From assembly GCA_028689585.1 (NCBI GenBank), contig JAQVCW010000018.1, positions 29,771-93,770 on the forward strand: a stretch of 64,000 bases of DNA, given 5' to 3'. The notes under the pieces are model-generated. The model saw only the letters and a program-made list of their open reading frames with translations. It was not told the DNA's origin and made no database searches. Positions 8,689 to 16,918 of this stretch are shown piece after piece. Origin of the DNA: Lachnospiraceae bacterium (GTDB lineage: Bacteria > Bacillota > Clostridia > Lachnospirales > Lachnospiraceae). Position 1 is the stretch's first letter. Every line of letters starts with the position of its first letter. Made by a program: the position numbers and the translations under genes.

Positions 8689-9822
8689 ATGGAATTTAGC
8701 AGAAAAAAATTAGGATTTGGATTGATGAGACTGCCTTCTCTGGACAAGGATGATTCTTCTAAAATCGATCTTGAGCAGGTAAAGAAAATGGTAGATGTTT
8801 TTCTGGAAAGAGGATTTACCTATTTTGATACGGCATGGATGTACTGTGGTTTTAAAAGTGAAGATGCGGCGAAAGAGGTGCTGGTATCGCGCCATCCCAG
8901 AGACAGCTACACGCTGACGACGAAGCTGCATTCGGGCTTTTTGAAGTCAAAAGAGGACCGGGACCGCATCTTTGAGGAACAGAGACGGAAAACAGGAGTG
9001 GAGTATTTTGACTTTTATCTGCTGCATGATATCAATGCACACAGCATAGAGGTCTATAATAAACTGGACTGTTTTCAGTGGATTCAGGAGAAGAAAAATC
9101 AGGGACTGATCAAACATATGGGATTTTCTTTCCACGATGGACCGGAGCTGCTGGACAAAGTTCTGACGGAACATCCGGAATTAGAATTTGTGCAGCTGCA
9201 GATCAATTATCTGGACTGGGACAGTGCAGGCGTTCAGTCGCGCAAGTGCTATGAGGTAGCGGTCAAACACAATAAGCCGGTGATCGTCATGGAGCCGGTA
9301 AAGGGCGGTACTCTGGCAAAGGTTCCGGAGGAAGTGGAACGGATCTTTAAGGAATACGCACCGGACAGCTCGATTCCATCCTGGGCGATTCGTTTTGCCG
9401 CCAGCCTGGACAATGTAAAGATGGTTCTGTCCGGGATGTCCGACATGGAGCAGATCGAGGATAATACGAGTTACATGAGTGAGTTTCAGCCAGTCAATCA
9501 GGAAGAACAGGAGCTGATCTGGAAAGCGGTGGATATGATCAACTCCACGATCGCAATTCCCTGTACGGGATGTTCTTATTGTACCGATGGGTGTCCGCAG
9601 CAGATTCCGATCCCGAAGTACTTCTCACTTTATAATGCGGATCTGCAGGAAGCAGCGGAAAAAGGCTGGTCCTCACACGGAGAGTATTATGCAAATCTTA
9701 CAAAAACATTCGGCAAAGCGAGTGAATGTATAGAATGCGGTCAATGCGAAGGTGTCTGCCCGCAGCATCTGCCGATCATAGAGTATTTGAAAAAGGTTGC
9801 AGACCGGTTTGAGGCGGAATAA
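8689..9822 (+). CDS. Aldo-keto reductase with C-terminal 4Fe-4S ferredoxin motifs
   Basis: A 377-residue cytoplasmic oxidoreductase. Residues 1-280 form an aldo-keto reductase barrel with the expected Asp/Tyr (YFDTAWMY), Lys (TLTTKLHS) and His (YLLHDIN) residues. The last 90 residues carry two cysteine clusters, [12 protein letters not shown] and [12 protein letters not shown], which match [4Fe-4S] ferredoxin motifs. This fused form is common in anaerobic Clostridia, where electrons may pass through the iron-sulfur clusters rather than only NADPH. The physiological substrate is unknown. AGGAAAGGG precedes the ATG. The nitroreductase gene follows in the same direction. Confidence 0.88.
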   Translation: MEFSRKKLGFGLMRLPSLDKDDSSKIDLEQVKKMVDVFLERGFTYFDTAWMYCGFKSEDAAKEVLVSRHPRDSYTLTTKLHSGFLKSKEDRDRIFEEQRRKTGVEYFDFYLLHDINAHSIEVYNKLDCFQWIQEKKNQGLIKHMGFSFHDGPELLDKVLTEHPELEFVQLQINYLDWDSAGVQSRKCYEVAVKHNKPVIVMEPVKGGTLAKVPEEVERIFKEYAPDSSIPSWAIRFAASLDNVKMVLSGMSDMEQIEDNTSYMSEFQPVNQEEQELIWKAVDMINSTIAIPCTGCSYCTDGCPQQIPIPKYFSLYNADLQEAAEKGWSSHGEYYANLTKTFGKASECIECGQCEGVCPQHLPIIEYLKKVADRFEAE

Positions 9823-9928
9823 GAGAGAATAAAAGCAGAGGCGTTTTTGAAACAGCACACGAAAATCAGCGAAGGGTGGAAGCGCTGGTCATGTGAGAAG
9901 GATATCACAGAAAAAATGGAGGTATAAC

Positions 9929-10456
9929 ATGAGTGATGTTTTAGAAAAAATGAAATCAAGAAGGAGTATCCGCAAGTACAAAGAGGATATGATTCCGCAG
10001 GAAATATTGGATCAGATTATTGAGGCAGGTACCTATGCAGCGAATGGCATGGGACAACAGAACACAATCATCATTCAGGTGACGAATAAGGAATTGCGGG
10101 ATGAAATTTCAAAAATGAACGGTCAGATTGGCGGATGGAAGGAAGACTTTGATCCATTTTATGGAGCACCGGTGATGCTGATTGTTCTCGCCAAAAAAGA
10201 ATGGCCAAATCGCGTTTATGACGGAAGCCTTGTGATGGGAAATCTGATGCTTGCAGCACATGAACTCGGAATCGGAAGCTGCTGGATCCACAGAGCAAAG
10301 GAAGAATTTGAGTCCGAGTGGGGGAAAAACCTGCTGAAATCTCTTGGCATAGAAGAAGAGTATGAAGGAATCGCCCATTGCGCATTAGGGTATGCGGACG
10401 GCGAATATCCAAAAGCAGCGGCAAGAAAAGAAAACAGAGTTTTTTATTTGAAATAA
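9929..10456 (+). CDS. Nitroreductase family protein
   Basis: A 175-residue flavin (FMN) enzyme of the nitroreductase superfamily. The start SRRSIRKYKEDMIP is the usual FMN-phosphate-binding segment, and GIGSCWIHRAKEEF and a C-terminal Lys/Arg-rich stretch complete the fold. The ATG at 9929 follows AATGGAGGTATAAC; an upstream in-frame ATG at 9893 lacks a ribosome site. It sits 106 bp after the aldo-keto reductase gene and could share its transcript. The substrate is unknown; members reduce nitro compounds, quinones or enones. Confidence 0.87.
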   Translation: MSDVLEKMKSRRSIRKYKEDMIPQEILDQIIEAGTYAANGMGQQNTIIIQVTNKELRDEISKMNGQIGGWKEDFDPFYGAPVMLIVLAKKEWPNRVYDGSLVMGNLMLAAHELGIGSCWIHRAKEEFESEWGKNLLKSLGIEEEYEGIAHCALGYADGEYPKAAARKENRVFYLK

Positions 10457-10553
10457 ATTCTGATTTTGCAGGGAAAAGGCTGGCTGATGGGATAGAGGAA
10501 TTTGTGGAATACGGCCCGTTTTAAAAAATATGAAAAATGGGGAATCGATTATT

Positions 10554-10862
10554 ATGAATAATATGGATAATATTTTTATGACGGAAGCGATACGTTTGTC
10601 GGCTCTGGCGGTGGAGCACGGAAATGAGCCATTTGGTGCGGTTCTTGTAAAGGATGAAAAAATGGTGTGGACAAAGCTGGGGACACTGGTCTATGCCGCC
10701 AGCAATATGGAACTGGAAAAAATTCTGGGCAATGAGGGATGCAATTGTTCTGAAATGGTTTTTGCGCATTCATTTCACAGACCAGAGGTACGTGCCGGAG
10801 TTTTGAGAGAAGAAAGCCTTCGAATCTTAACGGACTACTTCGGCAGTCATGCAAAAGGGTAA
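10554..10862 (+). pseudogene. Nucleoside/guanine deaminase with the zinc site deleted
   Basis: The 102-residue frame matches both ends of the cytidine/guanine deaminase family but not the middle. Residues 1-36 (SALAVEHGNEPFGAVLVKD) are the usual N-terminus, and the rest from MVWTKLG onward (EGCNCSEMVFAHSF) is the usual C-terminus. About 55-60 residues are missing, including the His/Cys-Ala-Glu and Pro-Cys-x-x-Cys zinc motifs, without loss of frame. The enzyme cannot be a deaminase as it stands. The ribosome site is weak (GGGG 11 bases before the ATG at 10554). The restriction enzyme gene starts five bases downstream. Confidence 0.75.
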
Positions 10863-10867
10863 ATGAT

Positions 10868-12643
10868 ATGAGCTGGTCATGGAAGACGAAGCCGAGAAGC
10901 ATTATAAAAACGGTACAGTGGTTTTCATCTTTTGCTTCTCTGGAGGGAGAAAACTGGGATAAGAAATCCCCGGCAGTCAGCAGGAAGGACGGCAAAGCGG
11001 TTCATCCGATCAGAAGAACTTATATTTATTCAGCGCACAGTGATGAGGATACCTGGTTATCCTCCATTTCTTTAAAAGATTATCTGCTGGGTCAGAAGGA
11101 TGAAAAAGAGACGGAAGCAAACGGCAGGATGGACAAGGGTGCTTACGAATTCTTTGGATTCGGGTACATAAAAAGAGATGGTACGATTGCGGTCACTGAG
11201 GTTGGAAATAAAATTGTCCAGGGCACGTTTGATGACGAGGATTATCTGAAGCAGCTGCTGAAGCTGCGGGTGCCCAATTATGTATATAATGAAAGCAGAA
11301 TAAAAAAAGAAAAATTTGTATTTCCCATGCAGATTGTGTTAAAGGCTTTTTTGGAATATGAAAGCCTCAATCGGAGTGAACTGGCTCTGATCTTTGGCTG
11401 TGATGATACGGAGGATATTCCGAAGACAATAGCAGCGATCGGCCGGTTTAAGGATGAATATGCGGTTCTGAAGAATAAGAATGATACGGGAAAGGTAAAA
11501 GAGCTCTTTTGCAGCATCTATAAGGATGCATATGGAAAGATGGAAAATAAAGCGGACAGCTATTATGATTATGCGGAGGCTTTTTCAAGGACGCTGATTT
11601 ATACCGGCCTTTTTTCGTCTTCCGGCAGAAGTATCGCTACGAAGATAAGAATTGCGGAGCATTCCAGAGCAAAGGTAAGAATGCTCCAGGAACAGTATGA
11701 CTTTATTCATCCGCAGCTCATTTCTCTGGATGAATATATGCAGTGGTTCGGCAGTTCCCGGACCATTGGTCTGCCCTGGGAAAATCCGGAAGAAAGAAAA
11801 ACGATCATTGCGGAAAAAGCAGCGATCCTCACTTCCCGGATGGAAGAAGTGGGCACGGAATATCAGGAAAAAGCCAGAATCTCATTTGCAGATATCAGCA
11901 AAATTGTTTCTGACGCGGAAGCAGCATCGAATGTCAGTGATTTGAAAATATTTGAAAACATATTGAGCGATGCCATTGTCTCTCATAATGAAGAGTATTT
12001 TATTCGGGTGCTGTCAAAGACAGAGGCTGAGAGGAAGAATATCCTGGACAAATTCGGAGATATTCTGGCGAATGAGGATATGAGCGCTCTGTGGCTGGAG
12101 GTAAATACCTGGAAATCACTGATTGCAATTTCGGGAGAGCAGACGGTAAAACGGAATTTTAAGATCGAAGATGATCTGACGCCGAAAAGCTTTGCACCGG
12201 GGGTGGGCAATACTCCGGACATGGAGCTGTACCGGGACGGATACATTATTATTCCGGAGGTTTCTTTAATGACCGGGGTGCGGCAGTGGGAGCATGAGGC
12301 TTCCAGCGTGATTGCCCATGTGCTCAGCTTCATCAAAGAATATAAGGAAAAGCAGGTACTGGGGCTGTTTTTGTCCTCGCGCATCCATGTGCGGACCGCA
12401 TGGCAGTTCTTTATTTTGAACCGGGAAAGCTGGGTAGGAGCACCGGTGCCGGTCATTCCGCTGACAATCGGGCAGTATGTGGATGTGGTTGATTTTATCT
12501 ATACCCGGGAACGGACGATCGATGATTTCAAGGAACTGCTGGAACGGATCGCGAAAAACTCTGCGGTTTGTGATAATTTTGAAATCTGGGAAAAGGCGAT
12601 TGCGGCCTGCATCCAAAGCTGGAAGCAGGAAAAAGCTGCCTGA
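10868..12643 (+). CDS. AlwI-family type IIS restriction endonuclease, orphan
   Basis: The 591-residue protein resembles the AlwI/BstNBI/BspD6I group, whose N-terminal part recognises GGATC-like or GAGTC-like sites and whose C-terminal part cuts a few bases away. The catalytic region reads NTPDMELY...IIIPEVSLMTG...WEHE, giving Asp451, Glu464 and Glu477, each 13 residues apart, with Glu411 upstream. To my recollection this matches the spacing of the catalytic acids of N.BspD6I (418, 456, 469, 482). The C-terminal HVRTAWQFF and IPLTIGQYVDVV segments are also family-like. The gene appears intact. No DNA methyltransferase gene is present anywhere in the window. Confidence 0.78.
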   Translation: MSWSWKTKPRSIIKTVQWFSSFASLEGENWDKKSPAVSRKDGKAVHPIRRTYIYSAHSDEDTWLSSISLKDYLLGQKDEKETEANGRMDKGAYEFFGFGYIKRDGTIAVTEVGNKIVQGTFDDEDYLKQLLKLRVPNYVYNESRIKKEKFVFPMQIVLKAFLEYESLNRSELALIFGCDDTEDIPKTIAAIGRFKDEYAVLKNKNDTGKVKELFCSIYKDAYGKMENKADSYYDYAEAFSRTLIYTGLFSSSGRSIATKIRIAEHSRAKVRMLQEQYDFIHPQLISLDEYMQWFGSSRTIGLPWENPEERKTIIAEKAAILTSRMEEVGTEYQEKARISFADISKIVSDAEAASNVSDLKIFENILSDAIVSHNEEYFIRVLSKTEAERKNILDKFGDILANEDMSALWLEVNTWKSLIAISGEQTVKRNFKIEDDLTPKSFAPGVGNTPDMELYRDGYIIIPEVSLMTGVRQWEHEASSVIAHVLSFIKEYKEKQVLGLFLSSRIHVRTAWQFFILNRESWVGAPVPVIPLTIGQYVDVVDFIYTRERTIDDFKELLERIAKNSAVCDNFEIWEKAIAACIQSWKQEKAA

Positions 12644-12676
12644 CTTTAGCATCATAAAACAGAAAGTGTATACAAA

Positions 12677-13789
12677 ATGAAAAAAGAAGAGAAAATTTAT
12701 CGAATTTTTATTATTAATCCTGGATCTACATCAACGAAGCTGTCCATGTTTGAAAATGAGAAATGTTTATTTACTACGGATGTATTTCATGATTCGGCGG
12801 AACTGCTGAAGTTCCCGACCATTAATGATCAACTGGATTTCAGGATGGAAGTGGTTCGTAAATTTCTGGAAGAGGATCGGATCGATCTGACGGGGATCGA
12901 TGCGATTGTAGGAAGAGGCGGCGGCTGTTATTCGGTAGCCAGCGGAGTGTATCAGATTGATGACCGTCTGATTCAGGATACGAGAGAAGTCAAGGGCGGA
13001 TTGTATCATTCTTCTATGTTGGGAGTGCAGATGGCAAATGAACTGCAGAAGCAGTATGGCGGCCTTATGCTCATGATGGATCCGCCGGTGGTGGATGAAT
13101 TGTGGGATCTGGCACGCCTGACCGGTGTGGACGGAGTATACCGCAGGGCGGTTTCCCATGCACTGAATTTGAAGGCAACGGCCAGATTTCATGCGGCACG
13201 TATGGGGCGCAGATATGAGGATCTCAGCCTGATCGTCTGTCATATCGATGGCGGCATTTCTATTACGGCTCATCAAAAGGGACGCATGATTGACGGCAAT
13301 GATGCAGGGGGCGGAGAAGGACCATTCACCCCTACCCGTATGGGATCCATGGCAGTGACAGATATGATACGGTATTTTGGCGAAAAGTCACCGGAAGAAC
13401 TGAAAGCGCTCTGCAGCCAGGCAGGCGGCCTGACCAGCTATTACAGTACTTCCAATTCTGATGCAGTCCATAAAATGGTGGAGGTAGGGGATAAGAAGGC
13501 CGTCAGAGTATGGCGGGCTATGATATATCAGGTAATCAAATATATCGGTTCCATGAGCACTGTCCTTAGAGGGCAGGTGGATGGGATCGTGCTGACCGGC
13601 GGGCTGATGCGGTTTGAGGATGCAGCGCAGCAGATAGAGGAAAGCTGCGAATGGATCGCACCGGTATCCGTATATCCCGGAGAACTGGAGCAGGAAGCCA
13701 TGGCGGAAGGCGCACTGAGCGTTCTGCGCGGAGAAAAAGAGGCAAAGCGCTATACCGGGAAGCCGGTATGGTCTGGATTTGAGGAGTAA
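12677..13789 (+). CDS. buk: Butyrate kinase
   Basis: A 370-residue cytoplasmic kinase of the acetokinase family converting butyryl-phosphate and ADP to butyrate and ATP (or the reverse, or acting on branched acids). Motifs include the phosphate-binding start INPGSTSTKLSMFE, VGRGGG, HIDGGISITAH and GGEGPFTPTRMGSMAV. The length is normal for Buk (about 355-370). There is no phosphotransbutyrylase (ptb) gene next to it, which is the usual partner. The ribosome site is weak. It follows the restriction gene by 33 bp and may be read from its transcript. Confidence 0.9.
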   Translation: MKKEEKIYRIFIINPGSTSTKLSMFENEKCLFTTDVFHDSAELLKFPTINDQLDFRMEVVRKFLEEDRIDLTGIDAIVGRGGGCYSVASGVYQIDDRLIQDTREVKGGLYHSSMLGVQMANELQKQYGGLMLMMDPPVVDELWDLARLTGVDGVYRRAVSHALNLKATARFHAARMGRRYEDLSLIVCHIDGGISITAHQKGRMIDGNDAGGGEGPFTPTRMGSMAVTDMIRYFGEKSPEELKALCSQAGGLTSYYSTSNSDAVHKMVEVGDKKAVRVWRAMIYQVIKYIGSMSTVLRGQVDGIVLTGGLMRFEDAAQQIEESCEWIAPVSVYPGELEQEAMAEGALSVLRGEKEAKRYTGKPVWSGFEE

Positions 13790-13888
13790 AAACGGATCAG
13801 ACAGGGAGACTTCCGTTTGAACCGGCAGAAAAATATTGCTGCGAGGCCCGCTGTGCTTCGCGTGACATGCTCTGCGCGGCTCTGTTAA

Positions 13889-14776
13889 TCAGTCTCGATG
13901 GAGGGAAGCCAGGTGAAATGCTCCGTACATGCCAGCCTGGTTTTCCAGCAGCGTCTGCAGAATTTTTGTCTGACGGAACGAGGGAAGGACACGCTGCAGA
14001 ACACGTTTTTGGAGTTCCTCATAGACATATTGCTGCTTCATGATACCTCCGCCCAGCAAAATGGCGGGGGGATTGAAAATGTGCAGCAGTGAAATCAGTC
14101 CCTCGGCAATTTCATCGATCCAGTGATCGATGATTTTTTTGATTTCCGGATTATCGAAACGGGCAAAGATTTCTCGGCCGGACAGTTGCTCCCCGGTCTT
14201 TTGGCTTACCATTCGGCAGAGCGCTGTGGTGGAAGCGTAGGTTTCATAACAGCCGGATCTGCCGCAGACGCAGGGTTCACCGCCGCGGTGCAGCACCATA
14301 TGGCCAAATTCTCCGGCGATTCCATTCAGGCCATGGAAAATCCGGTGGTTTAGAATAATGGCGCCTCCAATGCCGGTGCCGTAGGTCAGGCAGAGAAAAT
14401 CAGAAAATGGCTGTCCGGCTCCATAGAAGGCCTCTCCCAGGGCAGCGCAGTTTACATCATTTTCCATGACCACCGGAAGTCCGGTTTTATCCATCACGAC
14501 ATCCCGCAGCCACGTTCCAGTAAAACCGGGAATGGCATCGGTGGCAAATACCACCTTTCCCTGCTGTGAATCAATCTGTCCGGTGACGCTCAGACCGATG
14601 GCATCCGGCGAAGCCGGACCCGTATACTCTCCAATGACTGAGAGCAAATGGGAGATTAAATGTGAAGCGCCCAGCCTGCCATCATTTTTGTATTCCTGAA
14701 AAGAAATCAGAGCTTCTTTCTGGAATAATCCGGTTTTAAAGGAGCTGCCGCCAATGTCTACTGCGAGTATATTCAT
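13889..14776 (-). CDS. ROK-family sugar kinase, probably N-acetylmannosamine kinase
   Basis: A 295-residue ROK kinase: ATP-binding DIGGSSFKTG at residues 7-16, catalytic Asp107 in ENDVN, the GEFGHM His159, and the zinc-binding cysteines of CVCGRSGC (169, 171, 176). ROK kinases act on hexoses or N-acyl-mannosamine/glucosamine. Its position divergent from nanE and beside nanA strongly suggests ManNAc kinase (NanK), which makes ManNAc-6-phosphate for NanE, but glucokinase activity cannot be excluded. AAGGAG precedes the ATG. A palindrome matching the likely RpiR operator lies 43 bp upstream of its start. Confidence 0.85.
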   Translation of the reverse strand: MNILAVDIGGSSFKTGLFQKEALISFQEYKNDGRLGASHLISHLLSVIGEYTGPASPDAIGLSVTGQIDSQQGKVVFATDAIPGFTGTWLRDVVMDKTGLPVVMENDVNCAALGEAFYGAGQPFSDFLCLTYGTGIGGAIILNHRIFHGLNGIAGEFGHMVLHRGGEPCVCGRSGCYETYASTTALCRMVSQKTGEQLSGREIFARFDNPEIKKIIDHWIDEIAEGLISLLHIFNPPAILLGGGIMKQQYVYEELQKRVLQRVLPSFRQTKILQTLLENQAGMYGAFHLASLHRD

Positions 14777-14818
14777 AATAATTTCTCCTTAAATTGTGGG
14801 AATGTAATTGAATGAAAT

Positions 14819-14831
14819 GAAAATAATTTTA
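14819..14831. promoter_or_regulatory. Candidate RpiR/NanR operator 1 (with nanK promoter)
   Basis: GAAAATAATTTTA, one copy of a near-palindrome found five times in the nan locus. It lies just downstream of a likely minus-strand promoter for the ROK kinase gene (TTGTAA at 14866-14871, TAAAAT at 14844-14849, 16-bp spacer), where binding would block transcription. Confidence 0.5.
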
Positions 14832-14890
14832 TTTATTACGTTTATTTTACCATAATAATAAAATATTACAAGATAATTGAAGATGAAAAT

Positions 14891-14903
14891 GAAAATAATT
14901 TTC
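14891..14903. promoter_or_regulatory. Candidate RpiR/NanR operator 2
   Basis: GAAAATAATTTTC, the best copy of the palindrome. It directly abuts the -35 box of the nanE promoter. Confidence 0.55.
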
Positions 14904-14932
14904 TTGATTATAAACACATTCTGTATTATAGT
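14904..14932 (+). promoter_or_regulatory. nanE promoter
   Basis: TTGATT at 14904-14909 and TATAGT at 14927-14932 with a 17-bp spacer. The leader that follows carries two small hairpins: CAAGAACGC/GCGTTCTTG at 14947-14968 and TTTGTCA/TGACAAA at 14977-14993. Confidence 0.6.
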
Positions 14933-15017
14933 ACTTTTATGAGGTTCAAGAACGCTTCTGCGTTCTTGCTGCGGGTTTTGTCATGCTGACAAATCAAAAA
15001 CAGGGAGGAATATCGAT

Positions 15018-15716
15018 ATGCAGAAAGAAGAATTACTGAAATTAATCAAGGGAAAATTAATTGTATCCTGTCAGGCACTGGAAGGGGAGCCGTTATATGA
15101 TCCGGAGCGATCCATTATGCCATTTATGGCAGAAGCGGCAAAACGGGCGGGCACGCCGATGATACGGACGAATTCTGTGCGAGATGTGATTGGAATCAGG
15201 GAAAAGACAGGACTTCCCATCATTGGCATTATAAAAAAGGTATATGAAGGATACGAGGGATATATCACTTCTACGATGGAGGAGGTGGATGCGCTGACGG
15301 CTGCAGGGACGGAGGTCATTGCGTTGGACTGCACGAACCGGAAACGGGGAGATGGGCTGACTCCGGGAGAGTATATAGAAAAAATAAAGGAAAAGTATCC
15401 AAAACAGATGCTGATGGCAGACATTTCCAACTATGAAGAAGGAGTAAATGCTGCCAGACATGGAATTGATATTGTATCCACCACCATGAGCGGATACACC
15501 GCGTATACTCCCAAATCGGAGGAACCGGATTATGAATTGGTGCGCCGGCTGTCCCGTGATCTTTCTATTCCGGTCATTGCGGAAGGCCGGATCCATACAC
15601 CAAAACAGGTGAAAAAGATGCTGGAGTTGGGCGCTTACGCAGTGATTGTCGGTGGAGCGATTACCAGGCCGCTGGAAATCGCAAAGCGTTTTATGGATGC
15701 GGCAGAAGAAAAATAA
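15018..15716 (+). CDS. nanE: N-acetylmannosamine-6-phosphate 2-epimerase
   Basis: A 232-residue TIM-barrel enzyme converting ManNAc-6-phosphate to GlcNAc-6-phosphate in sialic acid breakdown. NanE hallmarks are GKLIVSCQALEGEPLY at the N-terminus, MIRTNSVRDV, ALDCTNRKR, LMADISNYEEG and the phosphate-binding VIAEGRIHTP and AVIVGGAITRP. The length is exactly that of the family. The ATG follows GGGAGGAATATCGAT. It is transcribed away from the ROK kinase and toward the convergent rpiR-type gene. Confidence 0.94.
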   Translation: MQKEELLKLIKGKLIVSCQALEGEPLYDPERSIMPFMAEAAKRAGTPMIRTNSVRDVIGIREKTGLPIIGIIKKVYEGYEGYITSTMEEVDALTAAGTEVIALDCTNRKRGDGLTPGEYIEKIKEKYPKQMLMADISNYEEGVNAARHGIDIVSTTMSGYTAYTPKSEEPDYELVRRLSRDLSIPVIAEGRIHTPKQVKKMLELGAYAVIVGGAITRPLEIAKRFMDAAEEK

Positions 15717-15744
15717 AGCTTCAAACACGTTCCGGCGAAGCCCG

Positions 15745-16599
15745 TCAGATCAGTTTGGTCACGAGGGCACTCATGGTTGCATCATTGTTAAAAGCGGTAG
15801 TCTTCGGGCTGCGCCGGCAGTATTCATTGTAAAGAACGTCAATTAAAAACATCTGTCCGATTTTGGAGGCAATGCTTCCGCTTTGCAGGGGAGCTTCATG
15901 GCCTCCGCAGAGCAGCACTACATCTGCGAAAGCTGTAGCCGGACTTTTTTGATAATGGGTGACCAGAATAATATGGGCACCCCTGTTTTTTGCCGGCCGC
16001 AGAATATCGACCATGTCTCTGGTGGCACCCGAGTAGGAGAAGAACAGAATCACATCCTCGGGAGTGCATAGCGAGGCAGCCATAGTCTGCATGTGGCTGT
16101 CCAGAATATATTGAAAATTGTGAGCAGCCGTAATGAAGCGGGCCCATGCTTCAATGGCGGTAACGCCGCTTCCTCCCTGACCGAAGCAGAACACATGCTG
16201 CGCCTGGATGATATAGTCAACTGCCCGGCTGACATCCTGCTCATTCAGCAGTTCCAGAGAATGACGGATCGCGCTGGCTTCCAGGCTAAAAAGCTTGCTG
16301 CCCATAGCGGAGATGGAATCACTGTCAGAAATATCGGATATGCCGCTGATTTCCGTAATGCCGCTCCCGGCGGCTTTTGCCAGTGCCAGTTTAAATTCAT
16401 TATAACCGTTATAGCTAAGTTTTTTGCAGAAGCGCGTAATTGTGGCTTCTGCGACTTTGCAGTCTTCCGCAAGAGAGGTAATCGACATATACTGTGCTTC
16501 GTTGATCTTTGATAAGATATAAGAAGCAATCTTTTTCTCTGATTTTGTAAGATCCTGATTACAATTATTAAGAAGGTCTATTACATTATTTGTACCCAT
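15745..16599 (-). CDS. RpiR/MurR-family transcriptional regulator of the nan locus
   Basis: A 284-residue regulator. The N-terminal helix-turn-helix domain (EKKIASYILSKINEAQYMS, EATITRFCKKLSYNGYNEFK) is typical of RpiR. The C-terminal SIS domain (residues about 120-260, FGQGGSGVTAIEAWARF and FFSYSGATRDMVDI) binds phosphosugars, probably ManNAc-6-phosphate or GlcNAc-6-phosphate here. I chose the ATG at 16599 with GGAAAGGGTGGAAG upstream; an in-frame start 20 codons earlier lacks one. Five copies of an AT-rich palindrome in its own and neighbouring control regions are the likely targets. Confidence 0.9.
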   Translation of the reverse strand: MGTNNVIDLLNNCNQDLTKSEKKIASYILSKINEAQYMSITSLAEDCKVAEATITRFCKKLSYNGYNEFKLALAKAAGSGITEISGISDISDSDSISAMGSKLFSLEASAIRHSLELLNEQDVSRAVDYIIQAQHVFCFGQGGSGVTAIEAWARFITAAHNFQYILDSHMQTMAASLCTPEDVILFFSYSGATRDMVDILRPAKNRGAHIILVTHYQKSPATAFADVVLLCGGHEAPLQSGSIASKIGQMFLIDVLYNEYCRRSPKTTAFNNDATMSALVTKLI

Positions 16600-16690
16600 T
16601 CTTCCACCCTTTCCGGAACTAATCTTTTGTGTCAATATCTCTATATAAAAGAATACCACATATTAACAGAAAAAGAAATATTTCTTTCTG

Positions 16691-16708
16691 GAAATTAAAA
16701 TTATTTTC
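16691..16708. promoter_or_regulatory. Candidate RpiR/NanR operator 3
   Basis: GAAATTAAAATTATTTTC, containing the half AAAATTATTTTC, upstream of the rpiR-type gene. It suggests autoregulation. Confidence 0.4.
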
Positions 16709-16716
16709 TTTAAAAT

Positions 16717-16728
16717 GAAAATAATATT
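16717..16728. promoter_or_regulatory. Candidate RpiR/NanR operator 4
   Basis: GAAAATAATATT, a weaker copy 9 bp beyond operator 3. The whole 16660-16810 stretch is very AT-rich, so single weak copies could arise by chance. Confidence 0.3.
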
Positions 16729-16798
16729 AAAAAATATCTTGTAAACTCAAAAAAAAGTACAAAATATACAAAATAAATCAAAGAAAATGTCAAAAAAT

Positions 16799-16811
16799 GA
16801 AAATTATTTTA
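16799..16811. promoter_or_regulatory. Candidate RpiR/NanR operator 5
   Basis: GAAAATTATTTTA, ending 9 bp before the -35 box of the sugar transporter promoter. Placement is nearly the same as at nanE. Confidence 0.5.
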
Positions 16812-16820
16812 AAAAAGGGA

Positions 16821-16849
16821 TTGAAACCGGAGGAAAGATATGATAGGAT
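16821..16849 (+). promoter_or_regulatory. Promoter of the sialic acid transporter operon
   Basis: TTGAAA at 16821-16826 and TAGGAT at 16844-16849 with a 17-bp spacer, about 70 bp before the first permease gene. Confidence 0.5.
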
Positions 16850-16918
16850 GGGGGCAGATAGAAGAGACGCGATGGTGAAAGGCGGGGTATCGTTGAAAAT
16901 GGAGGGGGACAAGGAAAA

